From positions 1 through 62,135 of the forward strand of contig CAJXQC010000019.1 in NCBI GenBank assembly GCA_913058495.1: DNA of 62,135 bases, written 5' to 3'. Below, one piece after another: positions 8,500 through 17,916 of the stretch. Origin of the DNA: an uncultured Balneola sp. Lineage in GTDB: Bacteria > Bacteroidota > Rhodothermia > Balneolales > Balneolaceae. The notes under the pieces were generated by a model. That model had not been told where the DNA came from and made no database searches. It saw only the letters and a list, made by a program, of their open reading frames with translations. The translations under genes were made by a program, and so were the position numbers. Each line of letters starts with the position of its first letter. Position 1 is the stretch's first letter.

Positions 8500-9582
8500 A
8501 TGAAGTATGACTTCTGTATTTTAGGAGCCGGTTTAGCCGGTTTATCATTAGCAAAAGAACTTAAATCAATCTCAGACGCCAAAGTAGTTGTTATAGATCC
8601 CAATGGTATAGCGAATGGTGCTTCTGGTTCTCCTCTTGGACTTTCAAATCCTGCCACCGGACGTTATGCAACTAAATCCTGGAGAGCAGAAGAATCATTA
8701 CAAGCCTGTAAAAATAATTTAGAAGAAGTCTCGTCATATTCATCAGAGCTTTTTTATTCGCAAAGTGGAGTTATCCGCCCTGCTATGGATTCCAAAATTG
8801 CCCGACGCATGCAGGAAAATCTTGAATCCAACAATTGGCCTGATGATTGGTGTGAATGGCTTTCTGAGGATGAAATTAAAACTCGTTTCCCTGATTTACA
8901 GTCTGAGTATGGTGGAGTTTGGGTTTCACAAGGTATCACAGTGGCTATTCCTGAATATCTGCAAGCATTATCAAAGTATTTGAATAGCAAGAAAATAGAT
9001 ATTTTTGAGCAGCTAAATTATGAACTGAATAGAATATCCGATTCCTGGGTTTTGGATTTTCAATCTTCAAAAAAAATTGAAGCCAAGCACCTGATCGTTA
9101 CAGCAGGAATAAAAACACAAGAGTTCGATTTCTGGAAATATCTGCCACTTCATGCAGTTAAAGGTCAGGTAGCTATTTTTGAGGCTGAATCAGAATTTCC
9201 ATATAGTAGTGCTGTTTCAGCTTTGGGCTATTTTGCTTCCATTGATTCAAAAACTTTTGTAGCAGGAAGCACTTATGAACATAATTTTGTTCATGAGCAG
9301 CCCGACGAAAATGGACTTACATATATTGAAGACCGCATGCTTAAGGTAATGCCTGAAATGAAGGGAAAATACAGGCTAATAAAACAATGGTCAGGAGTAA
9401 GAGCATCTACACCGGATCGAAAACCGATTGTCGGAAGTCATCCCAATATAAAAGATTGTTCCGTTTTTACCGGATTAGGTTCTAAGGGTTTGCTGTATAG
9501 CAGTATACTTGCTAAAGATCTTGCGAGAAGTCTCATAAATGGAGATACAATACCTGATGCTGTATCTCCACAGCGTTTCTGA
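8500..9582 (+). CDS. FAD-dependent oxidoreductase, DAO (D-amino-acid oxidase-like) family
   Basis: The protein is 360 residues. The N-terminal dinucleotide-binding motif GAGLAGLSLAKEL is at about residues 9-21. The stretch GASGSPLGLSNPATGRYA and the C-terminal motif WSGVRASTPDRKPIVG...GLGSKGLLYS are typical of the DAO fold, closest in style to the FAD domain of MnmC or to ThiO/glycine oxidase. No N-terminal methyltransferase domain is present, so full MnmC activity is not implied. The substrate is unknown. It is third in the pncB-pncA unit. Confidence 0.8.
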   Translation: MKYDFCILGAGLAGLSLAKELKSISDAKVVVIDPNGIANGASGSPLGLSNPATGRYATKSWRAEESLQACKNNLEEVSSYSSELFYSQSGVIRPAMDSKIARRMQENLESNNWPDDWCEWLSEDEIKTRFPDLQSEYGGVWVSQGITVAIPEYLQALSKYLNSKKIDIFEQLNYELNRISDSWVLDFQSSKKIEAKHLIVTAGIKTQEFDFWKYLPLHAVKGQVAIFEAESEFPYSSAVSALGYFASIDSKTFVAGSTYEHNFVHEQPDENGLTYIEDRMLKVMPEMKGKYRLIKQWSGVRASTPDRKPIVGSHPNIKDCSVFTGLGSKGLLYSSILAKDLARSLINGDTIPDAVSPQRF

Positions 9583-9602
9583 TGCTAATGCTTCAAATAA
9601 AA

Positions 9603-9634
9603 AAAGCTCGCCTTTTTAAGACGAGCTTTCGAAA
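9603..9634. terminator. Bidirectional terminator
   Basis: A hairpin AAAGCTCG (9603-9610) pairs with CGAGCTTT (9622-9629), flanked by an A run on the left and a partly T-rich right side. It sits between the converging FAD oxidoreductase and DUF5723 genes and can serve both. Confidence 0.7.
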
Positions 9635-9653
9635 ATAAATAGTGCTTTTACTT

Positions 9654-11159
9654 TTAGAATCGTAATACCAGACCACTAAAAGCTGCAGCAACAGATCCTC
9701 CATTCTCAGTGTCGTTCCCAACTAAAGAGAGCCCCGCGGAAAACTCAAGGAAGTTAAGATCGATTCCAGCTCCCGCAGAATAGACTGTTGAAGAATAACC
9801 CCCAACTCTGGTTCCGAACCTCAAAGGAACTAAACCAAGCAGTCTGTATTCCAGTCCAAGGTTTAATGTACTTCTTTTACTGTTCGTGCCACTATCGTTG
9901 AACCCTACTCCATAATCAACAGAAGTTGTGAGTTTTCCCATTGTTAAAGAAGCTCCAAAGTTAAACATGGTTGGTAATTCATACTCAATTCCATCTATAT
10001 CTTCGGCGTCAAAGTCACCATAAACCTTATTCTTTAGGCTATCCGCAAGATCATCATAGAAATCTCCCGGTTCCTGATCATTTCCTGATCCGGTAAAGTC
10101 AAAAGTACCATTAGCTGTGAAAGATGTTGGGTTTTCATCGTATGTAATTTTTCCTATATCAGTTATTGACATAGAAACACGGAGAGTCTTCTTTTTCCCA
10201 AAGAAGCCATCAATGATAGGGACTCCGGAAATATCCATTTCAAGAGTTGCACCCATATCTAATCCAAAGCCTGATGCATTAACATTGGCATATTCACCAC
10301 TTAAATAATCACCTGGAGTTACACTGTCGTCTTGTTCAAAATCAGATTCAAACTCTCTAAGATCAGCTGATACATTACCTACTGTGTTTAATCTGTAATC
10401 GAAATTATGGATTATTCTGTTGGCATACTGACTGTTGTTAGCTCGTTGAATCTCGATAGTAGAATTAAAATCTAATGTCGAGTTTTGAATTCCTATTATG
10501 TATTTAGGTGCAATACCTGCATATAGCTTCACATTTTTTGCAAATAAAAGATTTGGCAGGCTAAGAATTTCACGAGCATAACCCAATGAAATCTCAGAAA
10601 ATGCCACAGCTCCAAAGCTGAAATCTACAGGTGTAACATCGTTCAACTCCTGAGGATCCAACCCATATACTCCCAACTCAGCAAAGCCACGGTTAATAGT
10701 AAAACTTTCTGTAACTCTGACTCTTGTTGCTAAGCTAACAGAAGACTTATTACCTCTGTTAGAAAACCCAAACGGCACCAAACTGAAAGTTGTGGATTGG
10801 TTTCTGGTTAAATTAGAGCTTGATCCTCCAAAAAGGTCAGTGAGAAAATTATCAGCTATATCTCCTTCCAGTGTTAAACCTTTAGTTAAATACTGATCGT
10901 AAACATCCAGATTGATCAAAGTACCACCTGCTCTGAACCCCACACCACCTACCAAACCTAAACTTCTCTTTGGTCTGTTGTTTGTCGAGTTGATCATCAG
11001 GTTTGCAGGGTTTACAAAGTTGGAGTGATAACCATCTAAGTAAGCTGTTCCTCCACCACCCATTCCTAAACTTCTGGAATCGTAGTGTCGTGATTGGCTA
11101 AACCCCTCAAAAGAGGTAGCCACAATAACTAATAAACTAATTGTTAGAATTTTTTTCAT
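9654..11159 (-). CDS. DUF5723-type outer-membrane beta-barrel protein
   Basis: The protein is 501 residues with a signal peptide (MKKILTISLLVIVATSFEGFSQ). The opening SRSLGMGGGGTAYLDGYHSNFVNPANL resembles the FadL/PorV-like start shared by Bacteroidota outer-membrane barrels (DUF5723). Alternating strands fill the rest, and the chain ends in an aromatic residue (FSGLVLRF), as barrels need for assembly. Only 11 bp separate it from the lipoprotein gene upstream, so they are likely a functional pair at the cell surface. The cargo is unknown. Confidence 0.8.
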   Translation of the reverse strand: MKKILTISLLVIVATSFEGFSQSRHYDSRSLGMGGGGTAYLDGYHSNFVNPANLMINSTNNRPKRSLGLVGGVGFRAGGTLINLDVYDQYLTKGLTLEGDIADNFLTDLFGGSSSNLTRNQSTTFSLVPFGFSNRGNKSSVSLATRVRVTESFTINRGFAELGVYGLDPQELNDVTPVDFSFGAVAFSEISLGYAREILSLPNLLFAKNVKLYAGIAPKYIIGIQNSTLDFNSTIEIQRANNSQYANRIIHNFDYRLNTVGNVSADLREFESDFEQDDSVTPGDYLSGEYANVNASGFGLDMGATLEMDISGVPIIDGFFGKKKTLRVSMSITDIGKITYDENPTSFTANGTFDFTGSGNDQEPGDFYDDLADSLKNKVYGDFDAEDIDGIEYELPTMFNFGASLTMGKLTTSVDYGVGFNDSGTNSKRSTLNLGLEYRLLGLVPLRFGTRVGGYSSTVYSAGAGIDLNFLEFSAGLSLVGNDTENGGSVAAAFSGLVLRF

Positions 11160-11170
11160 TTTGCTATCCC

Positions 11171-13426
11171 TTATTTGCCACCAATTTTGTTTTCAATTTT
11201 TATCCGAGCTCCTAAACTCAGTCTGAATGAATCACTTGCTCTTAATCTCACAGCTTTGTTTTCTGAGGACCTCAGATTGATAGAAAACTCAACAATATTA
11301 GTTTGTTTTAACAAGGTAAGTTGTTCCTCAGTAAGGGTGGCCATAAAAGTATTGTTCTCCTGTCCCCCGGTAGCAAACCCCGTAACATCATCAACCGGAG
11401 AAGCAACTAACCTAAGCTCATTTCCCGGATTTGGTAATGTAAAGAGCTCAGTATTACTGGTGGTATCCTGAAATGATAAAAAGATGTTCAAACCAATTGG
11501 AAGATCGTTGGTATAAAGGATAAATAACTGACCTTCAGTTAAGTTTGTATCATCTCCAAGATCAAGGCTAACATCCGTAGTATCAGTAAAATTAGCAGGA
11601 TTCCCAACCTCTGTGCTAAATGCAAGAGGAAGATCAACATTTAAACCAGGAGTAAATTCCAAAGGAGTAGTTATTGAAGCTTCATTTTCACTTTCGTTAA
11701 CTACGGCTCTTCCAACAAATCTGATATCGCTAGGCAGGTTGTTTAAGAAGTCATCTACATTTGTGGTGTTAATATTGAATGCAATCTGGCAAATGCTGTT
11801 TTGACAATCACTAACATTATCAATTGAAAATTTTACCAACTGGTCAGGATTTAATTGCTGTCCATTGGCGACCAAACCTGTAATTGGGTCTGATGCAGTA
11901 ACCTCATTAGGTCCCCCTGCATTTCCTGATAAGTAAACAGTGTTACCGTCAGCATCTACACCTACTAAAGCCGCGTATATAGTTGTCTCAATGCGAATAT
12001 TAGTATTGTAGTTTATGTTGATGATCGGCTCTGTAAACTTAAAACCGTCGATTTGATCAGAAAACTCATCAAGACCATCGATGGTAGTAACTTCAGCTTC
12101 ATTATCATTAAAGACATCTAGTATTTCAGATCCGGTATCGTTTGTCACATCATTATCACCTAGCAGAACCGTTTGTGCTAATACAATTCCGAAAGCTGAT
12201 TCAATAGTAAGACCTGATATATCTACATTTGCAGTTATTTCATCTGTCTCAGAAATAGTTACAGGTCCGGCATTAGGTCCTGTTTGAGTATTTTCCGTAG
12301 CAGAAACAATGTTATAACTTACTTCATTATTATCTGCGAAAATTCTATAGCCCGATAAGTCAACTATTACATCATTCGCAGAAGTATTGGCAGGTATTGC
12401 CGGGAAGTTCAACACTAAACTGTCTTCAACTCCAAAATCGTCATTTCTTATCCCTGGAAAAGAAATTTGTAATGTCTCAATTCCAATCCCCATATTATTT
12501 ACAAGATCGGTCACAGCAATTTGCCCGGCACTTAATTCTACATAATGCGAGGGATCAGTAAATCTGAATTCTGTATCACTAAAAGTAGATGTGCTTGTAG
12601 TACTGAAATCCTGAGGCTCAAGATTTGCAGTTACAGATGAAGCAAAAAGGTTATTTCCTTCTGCAGAATTAATGATCAGATCGCCATCATTAGCAGGATA
12701 ATTAAATGCATCCCATGTTATTACTACATCAACAGAAATATTTGTAAGCTCATCTCCATCCGTAAAAACTACGCTTGCAATTTCAGAAGCTCCATTTACC
12801 AAATTATTAAAAGTGGCTGCTGATCCTACTTGAACTCCATTTGATAATAATGTTATCTCTAAAGATTGTATATCAAATCCAAGTTCATTTGTTACTCCCA
12901 TATCCAGCGAACCGTCTCTGATAGTAGCACTTGTAAAAAAGTCTGACGTAGCGCCGATATCAATATTCACCGGCATTGCTGAGTTATCACCAGCAGGTAC
13001 AGGTGTACCGGTCGGAGGTGTTGCTCCTCCTGTGATCTCAGCGAAATTAGTAGAACCTAAGTCTCCACCACCTGATGAAAAACTACCTATTTCAATTTCT
13101 CCAACCTCGGATTCGAAAGAAGCGCTTGTTCCATCTATTTGAGGAATTGCATCATCCAAACTTCCAAAGTCAAAATCTTCTTCTGTTGTTATTGAGATCA
13201 GTCCGCTAGTAGGATCAACAACAAATAAAGAATCTAGATCTTCACTTGTCGAATCTATTAATGCTCCCGTACTGTCTCCCAAAAAAACATAAGCTTTGTT
13301 ATTGATTATTGGAATTTCGACAGTATGAGCCGTTGTAAAGTCAGGTTTATCGGGAACGCTGAGATCACAAGAAGCTATCATGCTTATTATGATACATGCC
13401 AACCCCAACATTTTGATTTTAGCCAT
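11171..13426 (-). CDS. Large secreted lipoprotein of unknown function
   Basis: The protein is 751 residues with a lipoprotein signal (lipobox IASC at about residues 17-20). The mature chain is very acidic, rich in Thr, Asn, Ser and Asp, and has strand-rich repeats (for example the NPANFTDTTDVSLDLGDDTNL and NTEL segments). No catalytic motif is visible. The composition suits a surface-exposed beta-sandwich protein. It is cotranscribed with the DUF5723 barrel downstream. The two recall other Bacteroidota barrel/lipoprotein pairs, but no substrate can be named. Confidence 0.7.
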   Translation of the reverse strand: MAKIKMLGLACIIISMIASCDLSVPDKPDFTTAHTVEIPIINNKAYVFLGDSTGALIDSTSEDLDSLFVVDPTSGLISITTEEDFDFGSLDDAIPQIDGTSASFESEVGEIEIGSFSSGGGDLGSTNFAEITGGATPPTGTPVPAGDNSAMPVNIDIGATSDFFTSATIRDGSLDMGVTNELGFDIQSLEITLLSNGVQVGSAATFNNLVNGASEIASVVFTDGDELTNISVDVVITWDAFNYPANDGDLIINSAEGNNLFASSVTANLEPQDFSTTSTSTFSDTEFRFTDPSHYVELSAGQIAVTDLVNNMGIGIETLQISFPGIRNDDFGVEDSLVLNFPAIPANTSANDVIVDLSGYRIFADNNEVSYNIVSATENTQTGPNAGPVTISETDEITANVDISGLTIESAFGIVLAQTVLLGDNDVTNDTGSEILDVFNDNEAEVTTIDGLDEFSDQIDGFKFTEPIININYNTNIRIETTIYAALVGVDADGNTVYLSGNAGGPNEVTASDPITGLVANGQQLNPDQLVKFSIDNVSDCQNSICQIAFNINTTNVDDFLNNLPSDIRFVGRAVVNESENEASITTPLEFTPGLNVDLPLAFSTEVGNPANFTDTTDVSLDLGDDTNLTEGQLFILYTNDLPIGLNIFLSFQDTTSNTELFTLPNPGNELRLVASPVDDVTGFATGGQENNTFMATLTEEQLTLLKQTNIVEFSINLRSSENKAVRLRASDSFRLSLGARIKIENKIGGK

Positions 13427-13890
13427 CTATAATTGGTTTTATTTTTTTTTAAATTTAAATCCCCTTTGTGCTTGAAACCACACCAGAAAATTGTACGTAG
13501 TTTTTTTCAGTAGATATAGTAAGAATATGTAATAAAAAAAGTGCTACCTATTTCGGTAGTATATGCAAACTTTTCAAAAAGTTTACGTTTTTAAATTATT
13601 TGTTTTGTGAAGAACCAACACTTTAAATTCTTTGGCTTTTTAAAAAATTTAGAGTGATTCTAAGATTCATATATAAATCTGAATTTTCTATGGGAAGAAC
13701 TTCTCATTTTTATAGGCACTACTACCTATATAATCTTCTGAATCTCACTATCTTATCTTAATTGACGGAAGACTTTCAATTTTTTTAGATTGACAGATGA
13801 GTAATTAAGCAGAAAGGTAATTAATTGGGATACTCTAGTATGGCACAGCCGATAAAAGCAAAAAAATAGAGATACTAAAGTAAAACAGAG
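13427..13890. other. 464-bp AT-rich intergenic region
   Basis: No gene is seen between the start of the large lipoprotein and the tRNA. The region is strongly AT-rich. It contains a small hairpin (CTACC...GGTAG at about 13544-13559). It probably holds the promoter of the lipoprotein-barrel operon on the minus strand. Confidence 0.5.
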
Positions 13891-13978
13891 CGGAGAGGGA
13901 GGGATTCGAACCCTCGGTACCCTTGTGAGGCACACACGCTTTCCAGGCGAGCCCGTTCGACCGCTCCGGCACCTCTCC
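13891..13978 (-). tRNA. tRNA-Ser (anticodon GGA)
   Basis: Read on minus, the 7-bp acceptor stem GGAGAGG pairs with CCTCTCC. The D-arm region GCCGGAGCGGTCGAACGGGC, the anticodon loop CTGGAAA and a long variable arm follow. The T arm carries GGTTCGAATCC. The long variable arm and GGA anticodon identify a class II serine tRNA reading UCC/UCU. The 3' CCA is not encoded. Confidence 0.95.
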
Positions 13979-14033
13979 GTTTACAATAAGAATGGGCGTC
14001 AATGATAGAGCTATTCTGAACCTATATCAATAA

Positions 14034-14714
14034 CTAAAATCCAAATGAGAAAATTTGTGTGGTATAAGCCTTAACGGCTTCTCCATTATCCTTTGCAGGG
14101 TTAAATCTCCATTTTTTTGCTGCAGTGAGTGAAGCTTCCATTATCCCGTATCCAATTTCAGTCACAATTTCGAAATCCCGAGCATTCTTCTCGTATTTTC
14201 TAATGCTGGAAATAAATATCTCTTCTACGATCCCTTTTTTATCTACTAAAAAAGTAACGTGAACTTCAGCAATAATATCAGCATTTCTGGCTTTTTCAGG
14301 TATTGCAGGCTCAATAATTTTCAAGGGAGTAGGCGGTCGCTGCGGGCTTGCTACAGGCTCGTCAGAATCTCCTGTTTGCCCGACTTCACCTTCACCAATT
14401 TTTTCCAATGAAAGCATATCTTCAAAATCGAGCAACTCGATGTCTTCTTCAATAATCTCCTCGGTTGGTACCGGAACTGGTATTTGTGGCTTAGGAGGGC
14501 TAGCAGGTGCTGTTTCCTGTTTTGTAGCTATAGACTGTTCTATAAATATTTCCTGATTTGGCTCTATATAAACTTTGTCATTGTTTTCTTGTCCATAGCC
14601 CGGCCATAATTTAAATATCACAATCATGATAAGTAGAGAACTGATCAAGCAAAGCATAAACCGGTGACGGTACTGCAGTTGCTTATACATCTTATCAGGA
14701 TCAAAAAATTTCAA
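14034..14714 (-). CDS. TonB-family energy transducer
   Basis: The protein is 226 residues. A single transmembrane helix lies at about residues 19-38 (FMLCLISSLLIMIVIF). A Pro/Glu-rich linker follows (PASPPKPQIPVPVPTEEIIEEDIE). The C-terminal TonB domain is recognisable (ADIIAEVHVTFLVDKKGIVEEIFI ... AASLTAAKKWRFNPAKDNG). Such proteins couple the inner-membrane proton-motive force to outer-membrane receptors; no exbB/exbD is nearby. It overlaps the upstream acyltransferase gene by 4 bases. Confidence 0.85.
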   Translation of the reverse strand: MKFFDPDKMYKQLQYRHRFMLCLISSLLIMIVIFKLWPGYGQENNDKVYIEPNQEIFIEQSIATKQETAPASPPKPQIPVPVPTEEIIEEDIELLDFEDMLSLEKIGEGEVGQTGDSDEPVASPQRPPTPLKIIEPAIPEKARNADIIAEVHVTFLVDKKGIVEEIFISSIRKYEKNARDFEIVTEIGYGIMEASLTAAKKWRFNPAKDNGEAVKAYTTQIFSFGF

Positions 14715-15436
14715 TGAGTTCTGATTCGTTTCAATTCTTCATCTATTAACTGATGAGTATGGTCTTTTAATGTGTTAATATCTTTAAATTCTGAGGTTTT
14801 AATTGGATCAAGGATTGAGATCGAAAAACTAACAATTGGCTCCACTATTTTTGATCCTGATTTCATCGCTATGTGCCCCCCTTCCAAAACCATCGGTTGT
14901 AAATTAAAACCATATTCATGAGCAAGTAAAAAGGCGCCGTTCTTAAATCGTTTTAGATCTCCATCAAGTGTTCTGGTACCCTCGGGGAAAATCATCACCG
15001 GAATGTTATCCTTTAGTGGTTGTACCAGATTATCAAGGCGTTTTAATGCTGACTTACTATTTCTGTTAATAGTCAAATGACCTGTCAACCAAACCAACCA
15101 ACCCATTACAGGTATCAGGGCCAGACTTCTTTTAGAAACCCATTTCATTTGCCAAGGTAAATGATACGCCAGTGCCATATCTAAGAAACTCTGGTGATTT
15201 GCAACGAATACAGTAGGTACTTCGGGATCAAACTTCTCCGTTCCCTCAATGTTGATCTTCCATTTAGGACTGGCTTTCATCATAAGTTTTGCCATTATAG
15301 AAAGCACTTTATTTGGAGCCTTTCTGTAGGGATCAAACAGAAAAGTGAATAAAAATACGATCGAGATCAGTACAAAAAAAACAGCGAAAAGAAATGAAAA
15401 ATAAAGCCAGAGAAAAACACTGAATAATGCTTTCAT
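14711..15436 (-). CDS. plsC: 1-acyl-sn-glycerol-3-phosphate acyltransferase (PlsC family)
   Basis: The protein is 241 residues. An N-terminal membrane segment spans about residues 5-33. The catalytic HX4D motif is NHQSFLD (about residues 80-86), and the substrate-binding motif FPEGTR is at about residues 150-155. It acylates lysophosphatidate to phosphatidate in phospholipid synthesis at the inner membrane. It lies 4 bp after murQ and overlaps tonB, inside a minus-strand operon. Confidence 0.9.
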   Translation of the reverse strand: MKALFSVFLWLYFSFLFAVFFVLISIVFLFTFLFDPYRKAPNKVLSIMAKLMMKASPKWKINIEGTEKFDPEVPTVFVANHQSFLDMALAYHLPWQMKWVSKRSLALIPVMGWLVWLTGHLTINRNSKSALKRLDNLVQPLKDNIPVMIFPEGTRTLDGDLKRFKNGAFLLAHEYGFNLQPMVLEGGHIAMKSGSKIVEPIVSFSISILDPIKTSEFKDINTLKDHTHQLIDEELKRIRTH

Positions 15437-15440
15437 TAAT

Positions 15441-16361
15441 CTAGGTATCTTTTATTGCTTTGCGGATAAAACCATTATGTTTTTTCAGAAGGGTTTCTGC
15501 GTGTTCCTTTTTAATCTTCCCAAGTGCCATTACTATTGCTGTTTTAACATGATTATCAGCTTTTTTCAAATACCCGGCTGCTTCTTCGTAGTTCAGGTCT
15601 GTGAATATCATAATGATCTTTTTTGCTCTTTCCATCAACTTTTTGTTAGTAAGCTGAAGATCCACCATCACATTTTCGTACACTTTACCTTGTCTGATCA
15701 TAGCTCCTGTTGTAAGCATATTCAGAACCATTTTTTGGGCAGTTCCACTTTTCATTCTTGTACTTCCCATCACTACTTCCGGACCAACCGGAACATCTAT
15801 TATATAATCCGCATCCACATCAATTTGTTCTTTCGGAACTGTAGAAACCATAATTGTTTTACATCCCCTCTTCTTTGCTTCATTCAAAGCTCCAACAACA
15901 TAAGGTGTTCTGCCGCTGGCTGCTAAACCGCACACAACATCCGGCGGAAAGATCTCATTATCTCTGACATCAGTGGCTCCGTTCTCTTCGAAATCTTCAG
16001 CTCCTTCTTTAGCCACGTACATAGCATCTTTTCCTCCCGCTATAAAACCTTGTACAAGTTCAGGATCGGATCCGAAAGTCGGTGGACATTCTGAAGCATC
16101 TACTACACCCAATCTGCCGCTGGTTCCTGCTCCAAAATATAGTAATCTACCGCCCAGATTAAAGCTTTCACTTATCGCTTCAACTGCTTCCGCAATAACA
16201 TCAGAGCGCAGGGAGACAAGTTTAGCTACTTTTTGATCTTCTTCATTGATTATACGAACAATTTCTTCAGGTGAAGCAACATCTATCTTCATGCTAGCCT
16301 CATTTCTTTGTTCAGTTGCCAGCTTGGATATTTTATCGAATAGTGCTTGTTCTTCAGTCAT
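15441..16361 (-). CDS. murQ: N-acetylmuramic acid 6-phosphate etherase
   Basis: The protein is 306 residues (E. coli MurQ is 298). It cleaves the lactyl ether of MurNAc-6-phosphate to GlcNAc-6-phosphate and D-lactate in cell-wall recycling. The SIS sugar-phosphate domain shows FGAGTSGRLGVVDASECPPTFG, EGAEDFEENG and STRMKSGTAQKMVLNML, all signatures of the family. The C-terminus forms a small helical domain. It starts 10 bp after the biotin carboxylase stop, so it is likely cotranscribed. Confidence 0.95.
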   Translation of the reverse strand: MTEEQALFDKISKLATEQRNEASMKIDVASPEEIVRIINEEDQKVAKLVSLRSDVIAEAVEAISESFNLGGRLLYFGAGTSGRLGVVDASECPPTFGSDPELVQGFIAGGKDAMYVAKEGAEDFEENGATDVRDNEIFPPDVVCGLAASGRTPYVVGALNEAKKRGCKTIMVSTVPKEQIDVDADYIIDVPVGPEVVMGSTRMKSGTAQKMVLNMLTTGAMIRQGKVYENVMVDLQLTNKKLMERAKKIIMIFTDLNYEEAAGYLKKADNHVKTAIVMALGKIKKEHAETLLKKHNGFIRKAIKDT

Positions 16362-16370
16362 ATAAATTTG

Positions 16371-17855
16371 TTATCTCCTGTTCAGCCACCAATCGGAAGT
16401 ACTGTTTCCGGCTGATAGCATTTCCTTGGGGTCTTCTGTTTCAACTTGTTTTAATAATGTAGCAGCCAATGCAAGAATGTTTTCGTCCACCTTGCTTTCT
16501 AGTTCTTCAGGATTGAAGTGATCTTTAACAAAGTGAGTATCGTATTCGGCTTCTACAAAATCCTTATGATTCAATGTAAATTCACAAAAAGGGATCGTTG
16601 TTTTGCAACCTACAATCTCATATTCATCCAGAGCTCTGAGCATTTTGCTAATGGCAGCTTTCCTGTCTTTGCCATGCACAGTAAGCTTTGAGATCATCGG
16701 ATCATAATTGATCGTTACCTCCTGCCCTTCTTCCACACCTGCATCTACACGGATTCCATCTCCCGTTGGCACACGATGTTTATGCAACATTCCGGTACTC
16801 GGTAAAAAATTATCGCTTGGATCTTCTGCATATATTCTGCACTCGATAGAATGTCCATTGATCTTCAGGTCTTCCTGAGTAAACGGAAGTTCTTTTCCTT
16901 CAGCTACTAAGATCTGAGTTGCAACCAGATCAACTCCTGAGATCATTTCGGTTACCGGATGCTCTACCTGGAGTCGGGTATTCATTTCCAGAAAATAAAA
17001 ATCCAGATGTTTATCTACTAAGAACTCAATAGTCCCTGCTCCAATATAATCACAACCTTTTGTAGCTTTTATCGCAGCTTCAGCCATTTTTTCTCTTAAA
17101 TCCGGAGTAAGTAATGCACACGGAGCTTCTTCAATAACTTTTTGGTGGCGCCTTTGCACAGAACACTCTCTGTCAAAAACATGTACTACATTTCCGTGCA
17201 TATCGGCCACTACCTGGAATTCTACGTGTCTTGGCTCTTCCAGATATTTCTCAATGTAGATCCTGTCGTCACCAAAAGCGTTCTTTGCTTCGGATTTAGC
17301 AGCTTTAATACTGCTTTCGAATTCATCCTTTTTATGAACAATTCTCATTCCCTTACCACCCCCACCTGCAGCAGCTTTCACTAGTATCGGATACCCGATC
17401 TCATCTGCGACTGTAGATGCTTCTTCCAGATCTTTTAATTCAGACTTCAATCCCGGAGGTGTTGGAATGCCTAATTTTGTAACCAATTCACGAGCAGCTG
17501 TTTTATCCCCCATTACAGTGATAGCATGAGGTTTCGGGCCAATAAAGATAATTCCTTCTTTTTCACAACGCTCAGAAAAAGCAGCGTTTTCGCTCAGAAA
17601 GCCATACCCCGGATGAACAGCATCTGCACCTGTTTTTTTAACTGCTTCAATGATCTTATCCATAACCAGATAACTCTCTGATGAAGCGGCTTCTCCAATA
17701 AATACAGATTCATCTGCGTGTAGCACGTGTGGCGAAGCTGCATCAGGTCTCGAATAAACAGCAACTGTTTTAATTCCTAGTTCTTTACAAGAATGAATTA
17801 CTCGTAGTGCAATTTCACCACGGTTTGCAATAAGTACTTTCTTTATATCTGGCAT
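16371..17855 (-). CDS. accC: Biotin carboxylase subunit of an acyl-CoA carboxylase
   Basis: The protein is 494 residues. Domains run N-terminal biotin-carboxylase (KKVLIANRGEIALRVI), ATP-grasp with the Gly-rich loop KAAAGGGGKGMR, and the C-terminal domain after EMNTRLQVEHPVTEMISGVDLV. It carboxylates biotin on a carrier protein using ATP and bicarbonate. It is about 45 residues longer than E. coli AccC; the extra tail (HFNPEELESKVDENILALAATLLKQ) resembles the linker of propionyl- or methylcrotonyl-type alpha subunits, but no biotinyl domain follows. It could therefore serve acetyl-CoA carboxylase or a propionyl-CoA-type complex. No carrier gene is adjacent. Confidence 0.88.
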   Translation of the reverse strand: MPDIKKVLIANRGEIALRVIHSCKELGIKTVAVYSRPDAASPHVLHADESVFIGEAASSESYLVMDKIIEAVKKTGADAVHPGYGFLSENAAFSERCEKEGIIFIGPKPHAITVMGDKTAARELVTKLGIPTPPGLKSELKDLEEASTVADEIGYPILVKAAAGGGGKGMRIVHKKDEFESSIKAAKSEAKNAFGDDRIYIEKYLEEPRHVEFQVVADMHGNVVHVFDRECSVQRRHQKVIEEAPCALLTPDLREKMAEAAIKATKGCDYIGAGTIEFLVDKHLDFYFLEMNTRLQVEHPVTEMISGVDLVATQILVAEGKELPFTQEDLKINGHSIECRIYAEDPSDNFLPSTGMLHKHRVPTGDGIRVDAGVEEGQEVTINYDPMISKLTVHGKDRKAAISKMLRALDEYEIVGCKTTIPFCEFTLNHKDFVEAEYDTHFVKDHFNPEELESKVDENILALAATLLKQVETEDPKEMLSAGNSTSDWWLNRR

Positions 17856-17916
17856 TTAAAAGCGGTTTTTTATTTAAGGAATAATACCGCTTTACTAAGA
17901 GATTCTCCAAGCGGAT

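Noticed and set aside
13753-13935. 60-residue minus-strand frame covering the tRNA
   Set aside because: It overlaps tRNA-Ser and has no protein-like pattern.
15477-15926. 149-residue plus-strand frame inside murQ
   Set aside because: It is antisense to a clear murQ gene; Phe/Cys/His-rich composition is that of a shadow frame.
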